Source of the DNA: a virus
Reading direction: 5' to 3' (one strand)
Length of the DNA: 45,035 nucleotides
IMG/VR virus record: IMGVR_UViG_3300030331_003406
Location: 1 to 45,035 of that record
Shown here: piece after piece, positions 19,185 through 27,448 of the stretch
Position numbering within the stretch: position 1 is the first letter of the stretch
How the letters are laid out: each line of letters starts with the position of its first letter
Position numbers and translations under genes: made by a program
Notes under the pieces: generated by a model
The model's database searches: none
What the model was told of the DNA's origin: nothing
Seen by the model: the letters and a program-made list of their open reading frames with translations, nothing else

Positions 19185-19865
19185 TTATGCCTCCTTAACT
19201 ACTTCTTCCTTTGCTTCTTCTTGCGGTAATTCATTTTGTGCTTGAACATTGTGCTTAAGCATTAAATGATTGAGTCTTTCCGTCATAATATTTATTTCTG
19301 TAATCAAACGAATGACTTCATCCGTTGCCGTCTTTGAATCTCCTAATGCGGGTGGGGTTATAAACCATCCTGCTGATGTAAGGCTCATAACATCTTCTTT
19401 GCTTAAAGTCTTAATTGGCCCACCTTTAAGAATTTTAGGCATTCGTGGTTTGAAGGCACTAAATTCTAAACCGTGCTTATCAGCAAGTATCTGTTGTTGT
19501 AGCATTTCTAATTGAACGTAAATAGAAGCATGCTTAGGACAATAAGTTCCCATTAGTGGTCGTCCTTTGACTACACCATCTAAAGGCATAGGTGGACGCA
19601 TATAATCTCCTTGTTCCCAAACATGATGAAAACCGCAGACAACACACCTATCTTTAAGATTAAACTTTTTTCCATACTTAATACCTAAAAACTTCTTTGG
19701 TTCTGCTTTTAGAACCAATTTAAGTTCTTTTAATTGAGCCTTAGGTTTGTATGAAATAAACTTGTATTCTTGCACAACACCGCTTGCTCTTGCCTGTTTA
19801 AGTGGCGAAAGAGAAGGATTAAATTGTTGTGGTGCAGTTTGTCCTATAATATTATTTTGATACAT
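19185..19865 (-). CDS. putative zinc-binding protein next to the GTPase
   Basis: A 226-residue protein with C74-x-x-C77, H80/H81, then C109-x-x-H112, which can form one zinc site of the treble-clef or zinc-ribbon kind. The N-terminus is Gln/Pro-rich, the middle is Lys-rich, and the end is an acidic helix (PQEEAKEEVVKEA). It directly follows the Arf-like GTPase gene, so it may be its partner or effector, but nothing in the sequence proves this. Other possibilities are a DNA-binding or structural zinc protein of the head. Confidence 0.6.
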   Translation of the reverse strand: MYQNNIIGQTAPQQFNPSLSPLKQARASGVVQEYKFISYKPKAQLKELKLVLKAEPKKFLGIKYGKKFNLKDRCVVCGFHHVWEQGDYMRPPMPLDGVVKGRPLMGTYCPKHASIYVQLEMLQQQILADKHGLEFSAFKPRMPKILKGGPIKTLSKEDVMSLTSAGWFITPPALGDSKTATDEVIRLITEINIMTERLNHLMLKHNVQAQNELPQEEAKEEVVKEA

Positions 19866-19870
19866 AATAA

Positions 19871-20539
19871 TCAGTAGTCCTTTATCATTGTAGTAATTCC
19901 TCTATAAACCATTTCGGGGTCAGACTTTGCAGATACAATATATTTGAAACATGGTATTCCTTTATCGTTTAACTTTCTCATACCGTATTTAAATGGTTCA
20001 AAAATCTCATGTTTATCTATTTCTTGGCCTTCTGCTAACGGGTATTTTTTCCCCCAAATGTCATATTTATTTGCCCAAATACCTATTGCGATTGGATAAT
20101 CAGATTCTCTTTTCTTTTTTCCATTCGACCATCTGTTTGAAATTATTGAATCGACTAAAAATTTCCATGCTAATTGGTGGTCTAAGTTAATTTCATTATC
20201 TAAATGTCGGTGGTCAATCATAAAAACAACGTATTTTACTCTTCGGTTTTGCATGTCTTTTTCCCATTCTTTCCAGTAAATTGCTTCTCCACCAATATCT
20301 GCACTTCTTACTGTATGAGAATTACCGTCTATTTTAACATTTTTTCTCGTTGCTCTATGTCGCCCAACAGTTCTTTCGTTAATTTGTGGCACTTCTCCTC
20401 TCGTTCTTAACTGATGACTTAATGTTGTTTTACCAACCATTGTTGCCCCATAAACTCCAAAATTAATGGCGTGAACCTTTTTGTAGAATCCTATAATTGC
20501 TTCACCGACAAGAATAGCAAATCCTGTCATTAATGACAT
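19871..20539 (-). CDS. Arf/Ras-like small GTPase
   Basis: A 222-residue GTP-binding protein. In order: a hydrophobic N-terminal segment (residues 3-18), G1/P-loop GATMVGKT (31-38), G3 DIGGE (81-85), G4 NKYD (157-160) and G5 SAK (203-205). The D-x-G-G form of G3 and the following VVFMIDHRHLD resemble Arf/Sar1/SRbeta- and MglA-type GTPases more than TRAFAC translation factors. G3 has Glu where many GTPases have catalytic Gln, so hydrolysis may be slow or need a partner. The ATG at 20539 overlaps the previous stop as TAATG; a GTG at 20551 is the alternative. It sits directly behind two membrane protein genes, so a switch acting at a membrane is plausible. GTP binding is highly likely; the role in the virus is unknown. 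Confidence 0.85.
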   Translation of the reverse strand: MSLMTGFAILVGEAIIGFYKKVHAINFGVYGATMVGKTTLSHQLRTRGEVPQINERTVGRHRATRKNVKIDGNSHTVRSADIGGEAIYWKEWEKDMQNRRVKYVVFMIDHRHLDNEINLDHQLAWKFLVDSIISNRWSNGKKKRESDYPIAIGIWANKYDIWGKKYPLAEGQEIDKHEIFEPFKYGMRKLNDKGIPCFKYIVSAKSDPEMVYRGITTMIKDY

Positions 20540-20757
20540 TAATGCCCCCACCCGTTAAGGAGAGTATCAAAAAGCCAACCCATGACATTAATATCAAAAA
20601 CACCTAAAATGTTTCCAACAAGAAAACCTGAAAGACAGGCACATGAACCCCAAAAAAGCATTCGCATCTTCAAAAAAAAGATGTCAGCAGAATGCGCTCT
20701 TTGCTGATTGTAAGCGTAGTCTGAATCAGAAAAGCCCATTATGTCGCCAAAGACCAT
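20539..20757 (-). CDS. small membrane protein
   Basis: A 72-residue protein with one clear hydrophobic helix (residues about 31-54, from MRMLFWGSCACLSGFLV) and a second weaker one near the C-terminus. The N-terminal part is polar (SDSDYAYNQQRAHSAD). Its stop overlaps the GTPase start as TAATG, so the two are translationally coupled, which suggests a shared job. A holin-like role is conceivable from size, but the position in the middle of the head genes makes a virion or assembly-membrane role at least as likely. Confidence 0.65.
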   Translation of the reverse strand: MVFGDIMGFSDSDYAYNQQRAHSADIFFLKMRMLFWGSCACLSGFLVGNILGVFDINVMGWLFDTLLNGWGH

Positions 20758-20768
20758 TCTTTCACCGC

Positions 20769-21152
20769 CTATTGAAGTGCGGCTAAGAACTCATTACCAA
20801 CGCTATTCTCTTCTTCTTGCTGAACAGGTTGATAAAAGGTAGTATTATATTGTTTTGCACTTTCACGCATCTTTTGTTTTTGTTGTTCATCCCTAGCCTT
20901 TCTTTCCCAGTATGCCGCAATTTTACGGTCTAAGAGCCAAAGTTCTATTCTATCATTGAGTGATAAATCAAAGATTGCTTTCATAACCATAATTGCACCA
21001 ATTGTTCCTAAACCAAATAGAACAGAATGGGCTAATGGGCCATATGGGAAATTCATTCCAAATGCTGCATATGCCCAAACATTTGTTCCGCTTAATGCAC
21101 CGACAAATAGAATTGTCATAATTAGACGAGTATCTTGACTTAATGCTGCCAT
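20769..21152 (-). CDS. two-helix membrane protein with cytoplasmic coiled tail
   Basis: A 127-residue protein with two hydrophobic helices (about residues 10-33 and 40-63), followed by a charged helical tail (WERKARDEQQKQKMRES) ending in polar sequence. Both termini would lie on the same side of the membrane. It precedes a second membrane protein and the GTPase, forming a tight three-gene group. No family is recognised. It could be an integral virion membrane component, an assembly factor or a holin-like protein. Confidence 0.7.
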   Translation of the reverse strand: MAALSQDTRLIMTILFVGALSGTNVWAYAAFGMNFPYGPLAHSVLFGLGTIGAIMVMKAIFDLSLNDRIELWLLDRKIAAYWERKARDEQQKQKMRESAKQYNTTFYQPVQQEEENSVGNEFLAALQ

Positions 21153-21161
21153 ATAATCACC

Positions 21162-21479
21162 TCAAGCGAACTCAACTGAAACTGCCGCACCTGTTCCCGC
21201 ACCTGTGGATATTTCTAAAAATAATCCATTAGAAGCAATTACACCATGCATATCAAATTCAAATGTTGAACTGTTATAAAGCGTTGGGTCGGCTGGATTG
21301 GGGGCTTGAAGAATTATTCTTGCTAATTCTTTACCACTTGCCGCAGTATTATCAAATACCTTAACAGTAGTTATTCCTGTTGTTCCAGTATATTGAGCAT
21401 GAATGCTAATTAATTTACATTGACCACTAAAAACTACTGAACTGGCTGTTAATACTCCGCTACTTCTGCAACTTGGCAT
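21162..21479 (-). CDS. small beta-rich head protein, possible decoration
   Basis: A 105-residue, almost entirely beta-type protein (KLISIHAQYTGTTGITTVKV, then LFLEISTGAGTGAAVSVEFA) of a kind often found near the major capsid gene in marine viruses and thought to decorate capsids or spikes. The composition, small polar residues with Gly/Thr turns, supports a stable extracellular fold. About 60 bases separate it from the upstream gene without a visible promoter. Decoration is inference. Confidence 0.55.
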   Translation of the reverse strand: MPSCRSSGVLTASSVVFSGQCKLISIHAQYTGTTGITTVKVFDNTAASGKELARIILQAPNPADPTLYNSSTFEFDMHGVIASNGLFLEISTGAGTGAAVSVEFA

Positions 21480-21540
21480 GATTCATCACTCTCGCTCAAA
21501 CTGTCTATGAGGCATCACCCTCTTAACCCTATCGCTAAGA

Positions 21541-21861
21541 TTATTCAGTCAAAGACGACTTTTTGCTCTTAGCAGGGCTTTTCTTAGATTTAGCCTTAGC
21601 GGGAAGAAGATATGCACACAGTTTATCATGTGTATCTAAATCCCTGCCTAAAGCCTTTCCTAATCGAGTTAAAACAGAAGGGTCGATTTGCTTCAATTCT
21701 TTTCTTTCACTTTCAGCAAAAGAAATATCAAGACAATTATCGCCCAAATATCGTAAAGCGTCTTGGACAGGAACATCTAAAGAAATATCCCTTGCCAATA
21801 ACTCTCCATTGACTAAGAGCGTTTTTGCCCTTGAGCCTTTGGTTAGTTTAATTGTTGCCAA
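21541..21861 (-). CDS. unknown small head-region protein with Lys/Ser tail
   Basis: A 106-residue protein between two beta-rich head proteins. The first 85 residues are mixed, with LARDISLDVPVQDALRYLG and a Leu/Lys-rich helix. The last 20 are a Lys/Ser/Ala tail (AKAKSKKSPAKSKKSS), like a flexible nucleic-acid-binding tail. The start is TTG, chosen because AGGTG lies at normal distance and no ATG fits. The function is unknown; head completion or DNA contact is possible. Confidence 0.6.
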   Translation of the reverse strand: MATIKLTKGSRAKTLLVNGELLARDISLDVPVQDALRYLGDNCLDISFAESERKELKQIDPSVLTRLGKALGRDLDTHDKLCAYLLPAKAKSKKSPAKSKKSSLTE

Positions 21862-21871
21862 TTAAAACACC

Positions 21872-22237
21872 TCAAAGGTTTCCAAATACTCTCAATCTAA
21901 ATTGCATTCCGCTATGTGTTCCACCATCTGCAACTTCAGCAGGAGTAGCCTGTAAAGCATCAACAATTAGCATTGTAAATGATGTTGCGCTAGTATAACT
22001 TCCATCTGTTCCTGAAATCACAAAGGTTGGATAAAACTTTACATTGCTAGTTCCAGTATGAGAAACCGCAGTAATTGTTTTTAATCCGAAATTACTTGCA
22101 TTAAGAACAACACCAGAAGCATCATAGGTTGAAACATCAAGTAGAGCATCAACCATGTATTCATCGCCATTTGCTCTCGGTTTGGTAAAACCCTTATGGT
22201 CTGCTAACAGACTCACCGTAAAAACTTCTTCTGTCAA
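21872..22237 (-). CDS. probable capsid decoration / minor head protein
   Basis: A 121-residue beta-rich protein directly after the major capsid gene. It begins TEEVFTVSLLADHKGFTKPR and ends GMQFRLRVFGNL. This position and composition match small capsid-stabilising proteins of HK97-type viruses. The start is TTG with a strong TTGAGGTGATTTAA site, so translation may be tuned below the capsid protein. No diagnostic motif. Confidence 0.55.
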   Translation of the reverse strand: MTEEVFTVSLLADHKGFTKPRANGDEYMVDALLDVSTYDASGVVLNASNFGLKTITAVSHTGTSNVKFYPTFVISGTDGSYTSATSFTMLIVDALQATPAEVADGGTHSGMQFRLRVFGNL

Positions 22238-22247
22238 TTAAATCACC

Positions 22248-23600
22248 TCAAAGGAGATTGGTAATCTTTCCTTGACCCTTGAAGTAAGAACAACCAGTTT
22301 CACCCATTGTGCGATAAAGAGCCTTGTTTCCAAGATTACCAACACCGAATGGGTTTCCGTTGCTGATACCATCTTCAAAGTATTGTGTAGGCTTCATAAC
22401 AGATAGCCACAAATGGTCAGTATCAAGGAAAAGCATATCGCTAATCAAACTTGAATTGTTTCCAGTTGAAGGCATAGCAGCAACAGGAATCAAAGGAATG
22501 TCGTAGTAGGTAGAAACACGGAATCCGACTTCTTGACCTTTAACACCACGAACACCATTAACAGTAGGAACAATTTCCTTTCTATCCATGAATCGCTCTT
22601 GGGCTTGTAATAAGTCAGAAAGCGTTTGAAGGGTATCATATCCAGTAAGGATAACCTTTGGAGAACCACCTGCAACACGGAGTCTTCGGAGCATATCGTT
22701 AATAACCGTTAAGGTCAATTGTCGTGCTTCTGCTGAAAGGTAGCCATCACCAAAAGAAACTTCTGCATCTAAATACTCGTTTCCAGACGCACTTCGGAGT
22801 TTTCCGTAAAGAGTGTCAATTTGTTGGTCACTAGCAGAATCAACAAGGTTTCCACCAGAATTGTCAGCCAACTCAGTTATTTCAGCCGAGTTGCTTACAA
22901 TCTTGAAAAGAGAAGTATATCCTCTATCAATTGCGTTTGCCGTGTTATAGGCCGTAGTTGGAGAATAGTTCTCCAATGGCATAACAAGCATGGTGTTTTG
23001 AACTTCTGCGTGGTGCTTGCCCATATCTTCTCTCAATTGCGCTCTAATATCACCGATACCATCGTCAATTTGAGCCATTTCCATAGCCAATTCGCTGAAA
23101 GAGAATTGATGAGCAATAATCTTTGGACTCGTAAAGAGAACATCGTATTCGGGAGCAATTGATTGAAGACCGTCTGAATCAGAATCTAATGAAGCATTTT
23201 CAGGAACACCACCGATTCGGTCTGCTCTCAAAGAATCAGCACCATAAAGCGCAGTATTGAGAGTTGTGTTGGAAGCGGCAGAAATGTCCAAGAAGTTTCC
23301 TGCTCCACCTGCGGGTCTTTTCTTCAAAATTCTCCAGCCACTTGAAGAATATGGTCGCTTTGCGATAACAGACAATGCGTTGCATTCTCGGTTTAACATA
23401 GACCATACCTTTTGGCCGTAAATCTTGTTGTAAAGATTTGCGTTAATACCTGTTGGGTCGCTTAATGCGCCATCGTGAGCGACATGAATGCCACTAACGG
23501 TTCCTGCCGCTTTAAGCAACTGGTTGCTAATATGCCCAGTTGCGCCCGTTCCGTATGTTTGTGCTTCTAAATCTGCAATTGTGTTAATATATCCAACCAT
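22248..23600 (-). CDS. HK97-fold major capsid protein
   Basis: A 450-residue protein directly downstream of the protease/scaffold gene, the canonical order. Features fitting an HK97-type shell protein: a mobile N-terminus, a long helix-forming central part (SFSELAMEMAQIDDGIGDIR and on), a conserved-looking VILTGYDTLQTLSDLL segment where the helix of the P or A domain lies, and a C-terminal beta segment LWLSVMKPTQYF. Size is in the usual range of 300-450. The ATG follows TTTGAGGTGATTTAAG, one of the best ribosome binding sites in the window. No covalent crosslink residues can be assigned by eye. Confidence 0.85.
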   Translation of the reverse strand: MVGYINTIADLEAQTYGTGATGHISNQLLKAAGTVSGIHVAHDGALSDPTGINANLYNKIYGQKVWSMLNRECNALSVIAKRPYSSSGWRILKKRPAGGAGNFLDISAASNTTLNTALYGADSLRADRIGGVPENASLDSDSDGLQSIAPEYDVLFTSPKIIAHQFSFSELAMEMAQIDDGIGDIRAQLREDMGKHHAEVQNTMLVMPLENYSPTTAYNTANAIDRGYTSLFKIVSNSAEITELADNSGGNLVDSASDQQIDTLYGKLRSASGNEYLDAEVSFGDGYLSAEARQLTLTVINDMLRRLRVAGGSPKVILTGYDTLQTLSDLLQAQERFMDRKEIVPTVNGVRGVKGQEVGFRVSTYYDIPLIPVAAMPSTGNNSSLISDMLFLDTDHLWLSVMKPTQYFEDGISNGNPFGVGNLGNKALYRTMGETGCSYFKGQGKITNLL

Positions 23601-23611
23601 CTTAAATCACC

Positions 23612-24856
23612 TCAAAGGTTTCCTCCAACCATCTTATGAATGTCAGCCCAATCCATTTCGGCTAATTCATCCATTGTAGGGAGTTTGATAGTGGCTTCTT
23701 CTTGAGCCTTTAGAATTGTTTCCTTCTCAGTCGTCAAAGACTTTCGGAGGGAAGCAAATTCATTCTTAAGAGAAGCAATTTCGCTTTGTGCATCATATTG
23801 CGACTTTGCGAGAACGTCTTCTCTTTGAGAAGTTTCAGCGTTAAAGCGAGCCTCAAATTGCTTTTGAAGGTTATCGTAAGCCAACTTTTCAAGTTGTTCT
23901 TGTCGGAAAGCCTCATAAGCCTTCTCAATGTTTCCAACAGACAAATCAAGGGTTTCAAGTTCATCGTTGTTAAATGCCTTAACTACTGGTAAATCAGTAG
24001 CCTTTGGTCGGCCTCCTTCAATAACGATTCTATCGGCAGGTTCACCGATTTCAACACCCGCACCATCAAGGGTAGGAACATAGGCTTTTCTCTCTTCGTC
24101 ATCCATCATTTCCTCATCCTTCATCTTTTCAGACATCATTTTGTCTTTATCGGGCATCATCTTTTCTTCATCCTTCATTTTTTCATCCATCAACTTTTCA
24201 GACATCATTTTATCTTTGTCGTCCGTCATGTCCATGCTTTCTTCTTCTTCTTTTCTTAGCATATTGACTTCTTCCATAAGAGCGTCAAGTTCTGCTAATG
24301 CTTTTTCTATTTTGGTCATTTTTTTCACCTTTTTTGTTTTTTCTTGCTTTAATATGTCAAACTTTGCTTCTGGATTAATTCCTTTTTCACAAATAGTGAC
24401 TTCATGTAATTCTAACTTTGAAATTTCGTTGTATTGCCCAAATTCGTTATTGGTTTTCTTTACCTTTTCTAAAGCCTGTCCTCCAATACTGAAACTTCTT
24501 AATGAACCTTTTCTAATGCCACGATTAATTTCTTTGGCCTTTTCTATATCGTCTCTTAATTTAATAACTACGAAGAATCCAACATCATCTACTTCTGTTT
24601 TAAACAATCTCCCTGTTTTATCTCGGTATGATTCTACTACTTCTCCGACTTGAACATTTGAATGATTTGTCATTACATTTCTAAACTTCGGGTTCTCCAT
24701 GTATTTATTAACCGCTTCTTTAAGGGCTTTTAATGTGATTAAATCATTTTGCTTATCAACGATTTCAATGCTTGCATATCCTCCAATCATTAAATCGTCT
24801 TGGCTCTTGAGAATTTTGAAATCCGAAGTGTTGTTTCGCATCACCGCAGAAGACAT
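23612..24856 (-). CDS. prohead protease-scaffold fusion
   Basis: About 414 residues. Residues 1-175 read as a U35/HK97-type prohead protease, with His65 in V-M-T-N-H-S, Ser123 in S-F-S-I-G-G, and the usual LHEVTICEKGINPEAKF ending. Residues about 176-258 are a Met/Asp/Glu/Lys low-complexity segment with tandem D-K-D-K-M-M-S-E-K repeats. The rest is coiled-coil scaffold ending in M-D-W-A-D-I-H-K-M-V. Protease and scaffold on one chain are known from other viruses; the protease removes the scaffold after assembly. The ATG at 24856 is preferred over a TTG at 24871 because a TATA box at 24886-24895 would place transcription starts between them. The terminal W motif also appears at the end of the protein at 28 kb and, in similar form, at the start of many other proteins. 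Confidence 0.85.
   Translation of the reverse strand: MSSAVMRNNTSDFKILKSQDDLMIGGYASIEIVDKQNDLITLKALKEAVNKYMENPKFRNVMTNHSNVQVGEVVESYRDKTGRLFKTEVDDVGFFVVIKLRDDIEKAKEINRGIRKGSLRSFSIGGQALEKVKKTNNEFGQYNEISKLELHEVTICEKGINPEAKFDILKQEKTKKVKKMTKIEKALAELDALMEEVNMLRKEEEESMDMTDDKDKMMSEKLMDEKMKDEEKMMPDKDKMMSEKMKDEEMMDDEERKAYVPTLDGAGVEIGEPADRIVIEGGRPKATDLPVVKAFNNDELETLDLSVGNIEKAYEAFRQEQLEKLAYDNLQKQFEARFNAETSQREDVLAKSQYDAQSEIASLKNEFASLRKSLTTEKETILKAQEEATIKLPTMDELAEMDWADIHKMVGGNL
24125..24221. repeat. imperfect direct repeat inside the scaffold
   Basis: Two near-identical 28-base copies start at 24125 and 24194, a spacing of 69 bases (23 codons), so they stay in frame. They encode D-K-D-K-M-M-S-E-K-type peptides in the acidic scaffold linker. 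In-frame duplication suggests linker length can vary between related viruses. Confidence 0.75.
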
Positions 24857-24885
24857 TCTTCTCAACCCCAACTAACCATTAACGA

Positions 24886-24895
24886 GTATATAAAG
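24886..24895 (-). promoter_or_regulatory. archaeal-type TATA box ahead of the capsid genes
   Basis: On the coding strand the sequence is CTTTATATAC, a good match to an archaeal TATA element, in the short gap after the DNA ligase stop. Transcription would start about 25 bases downstream, near 24863, giving a very short leader before the ATG at 24856. It is the only intergenic TATA-like site I find in the window, and it stands ahead of protease, scaffold and major capsid genes, which must be made in large amounts. In an AT-rich genome a chance match is possible. Confidence 0.5.
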
Positions 24896-24901
24896 AACAA
24901 C

Positions 24902-27448
24902 CTATTCTTCAGTAGGAAGGGGTAATTTGTTATACCTATCTTCATAAATATTCCACTTTCCTTCATCCCCTTCCTTATCAGCAGGAGTTTGTTTATATCC
25001 AGTCCATGCAAGCCACATTTTTTGTCCATCTACATCTAAGACTCTATAATGCATTTTAGTTTCAAACTTGTTGCCTTCTAAGAAATATTCATGGTAGCCA
25101 TCTCTTTGAATACCTAATTTTATTTTACCAGAATCAACGACCTTTCCTTTAGTTACAGTCTTTGCTACTTCTGCTGGATATTTACCAGCAGCCCCGAATA
25201 AATCAAACAATTCTTCTTCATTCTCAATATCAATTGTCCAGAACATATTTTCTGTCTTTAGTTTAATTGCTAAAGTTAAATTATCATCTTCTCTAGCGTA
25301 TAATTTAAATTCACCTTCTCTTAATTCGGGAGGTGTTTTATATTCTCCTTCAACCGCTTTAATATCTTCTTTCATGATTTCTTCTTCCTGCATAATTTTA
25401 TCATCATCAGCAGAAATTTTTCCTTCTTTTTCACTAATGCCATCTCTAAGAATTATCCACTTCTTTAACTTCTTTACATCAGATTCAAGAACATCTTCGT
25501 ATAAATCTTTATGTTCTTTCACCAAAAAGTTATGTAGTTCTTTAGGAGTTTTATCTCCACTCATTTTTAAGTATTGGAAGGAAGCCACAGTCAAATCACT
25601 TTGCTTGGACTTCATAATATCAATCGCTTGTTGCTTCCACATATCTAAGTCCATTGTGGCATTCTTAGACATTAAATTATCTTTTTCATATCCATAAATA
25701 GTAAAGCCATCTAAATCATATTTGATAATTACATTGGCTTCTCCATGAATATGGTCTGTTATTTTAACACCTTTTGTAAATGCCTCAACATCATAATTTA
25801 AAGACTTCTTGGTGTCTTGAGAAAGTAATTCTAATGTGACTAATTTATCAGGGTGTTCTACTTCAGGTATCTCAATAGGTTTCGCTGAGAATAAACTAAA
25901 CCCTTCTCCTTTCTTTTTGACTTCATCAACCTTTACTCGGATAATTTCCCCAATATCAACTGCGATTTTTGTATTCAATGCTTTGCCTACATTCAAATAA
26001 TGCCTCTTATTTATTTCAACAGCACCAGTCATTTCTTCATCAACTGGCCCAACTCCAACAGTATAAGAATAAAGATTACTTTTTGTCTTTTTCTTATCTA
26101 AAACAATAACATCTAAATCAACAAACTTCTTTAACTTAATCCATTTAGGATTTTTCTTTGTTCCAATATAATATGTTGAAGTAGAGTCTTTGATAACTAC
26201 TCCTTCAGATGTAGGAATTTCCATCATTTCTTCAGCATATTTTTCAATATCCTTTAAGTTATCTGCTTGGCGAGTATCTTTCTTTGATGGATAAGCAATT
26301 GCTTCTCCTGATTTAGAAGAATAGTTGTTGAATAAAATTGTCATTCTATTTTCTAATTCTTCATCTGCTAATGTTTGTGCTTCATGCCTAATAATATCAA
26401 AAACATGGCACTTTAATTTAGCCTCTTTATATTTATCTTTGAATACATGAGCGATAGTATCTGCTCTATGGAGAGGTTCATCTCCGTCAAAGAGAACTAA
26501 TTCTCCATCGAAAATACAATCACCGTATTCTTTCTTTTTTAATTCATCAACCTGTTCTTTACATTTACTAGAAATGTCTTTACCGTTATAAGAATAAATA
26601 GTAACCTTATTATCTATTTTATGTAATTGTACTCTCATGCCATCATACTTTTCTTGAACATACCAATTGCCACTAAAGCCTTTTAATTCCTCAATGTCCT
26701 TAACTTCAAAAATTCTATACATTGGTTTATTAGGAACAATAAATTGAGAGATAGATTTTTTCTCATCATTAGGAACAGACTTCTCTACTCCCTCAATATC
26801 TTTCAATTCTTCCCAATCCTTCTTTTCATTCTTAGAAAAGAAAATTAGTTCTAACATATCCATAGCAGCCTTTACTTTGGATTCGACCTTCTTTGAGTCT
26901 TTTCCATCCCCGTAATGCTCAATAATATAGAGGGCAATATCATCCGATTCTAAGTCAAGACCCTTAAGACCCTCCGTAATCGTGTCGGGTTGCATCCCTT
27001 TAACGCTGTAAATGTCATCAGATAGGGCTTTATTGTCATCCCTTAAAGCATAATGCACAAATTTAACCATGCTTTCTGGATTATCCAATAATTCTTCAAG
27101 GACATTATCCTTGAACATAGATGCGAATGGGTCAGCGACAATAGGCGACGAATAGCGAAGCAATTTTATTTTTTCATACAGTTCTTTCGCTTGTCTTGAA
27201 GTAGGGTCTTTTGTGTCCTTATCTTCTAAATCCTTCTCATCAATAAAGTTTCGCATTTCTTTTCCTGCGGCATCTGATTCTTCATATGATTCAGTAATCA
27301 TATCTACGGCTTTACGCCAACGACCCGAATATTCTGTTGGGTCGTGAATAGCAGATAAATAGGCTACTCTTGTCTTTTCAAATAGACGAAGAATTTCTTG
27401 GGAAGGTTGCTTATCCTTCTCAATAGAAGCCAATTTCATACGAATCAT
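24902..27448 (-). CDS. ATP-dependent DNA ligase with extra C-terminal domains
   Basis: An 848-residue enzyme that seals DNA nicks with ATP. Visible nucleotidyltransferase motifs: I EKYDGMR with adenylated Lys267, III FDGEL (313-317), IIIa HVFDIIRHE (348-356), IV SEGVVIK (414-420) and V WIKLK (436-440). An OB-type region follows (about 440-530). The first 260 residues are helical, long enough for a DNA-binding domain but not clearly like the archaeal Lig1 one. The last part (about 720-835: FWTIDIENEEELFDLFG, then RDGYHEYFLEGNKFETKMHY) is a separate globular domain I cannot name. It is unusual that the gene lies between portal and protease. It could act on packaged or entering DNA. Ligase activity is well supported; the location in the virion is speculation. 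Confidence 0.88.
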   Translation of the reverse strand: MIRMKLASIEKDKQPSQEILRLFEKTRVAYLSAIHDPTEYSGRWRKAVDMITESYEESDAAGKEMRNFIDEKDLEDKDTKDPTSRQAKELYEKIKLLRYSSPIVADPFASMFKDNVLEELLDNPESMVKFVHYALRDDNKALSDDIYSVKGMQPDTITEGLKGLDLESDDIALYIIEHYGDGKDSKKVESKVKAAMDMLELIFFSKNEKKDWEELKDIEGVEKSVPNDEKKSISQFIVPNKPMYRIFEVKDIEELKGFSGNWYVQEKYDGMRVQLHKIDNKVTIYSYNGKDISSKCKEQVDELKKKEYGDCIFDGELVLFDGDEPLHRADTIAHVFKDKYKEAKLKCHVFDIIRHEAQTLADEELENRMTILFNNYSSKSGEAIAYPSKKDTRQADNLKDIEKYAEEMMEIPTSEGVVIKDSTSTYYIGTKKNPKWIKLKKFVDLDVIVLDKKKTKSNLYSYTVGVGPVDEEMTGAVEINKRHYLNVGKALNTKIAVDIGEIIRVKVDEVKKKGEGFSLFSAKPIEIPEVEHPDKLVTLELLSQDTKKSLNYDVEAFTKGVKITDHIHGEANVIIKYDLDGFTIYGYEKDNLMSKNATMDLDMWKQQAIDIMKSKQSDLTVASFQYLKMSGDKTPKELHNFLVKEHKDLYEDVLESDVKKLKKWIILRDGISEKEGKISADDDKIMQEEEIMKEDIKAVEGEYKTPPELREGEFKLYAREDDNLTLAIKLKTENMFWTIDIENEEELFDLFGAAGKYPAEVAKTVTKGKVVDSGKIKLGIQRDGYHEYFLEGNKFETKMHYRVLDVDGQKMWLAWTGYKQTPADKEGDEGKWNIYEDRYNKLPLPTEE

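Noticed and set aside
20539-20757. Call of holin for the small membrane protein
   Set aside because: Size would fit, but no endolysin is nearby and the gene is coupled to a GTPase, so a lysis role is not supported.
24141-24653. 170-residue plus-strand frame opposite the scaffold
   Set aside because: It is the antisense reading of the repetitive Met/Asp/Lys scaffold codons and gives a Ser/Phe-rich pseudo-hydrophobic protein; no start signal.
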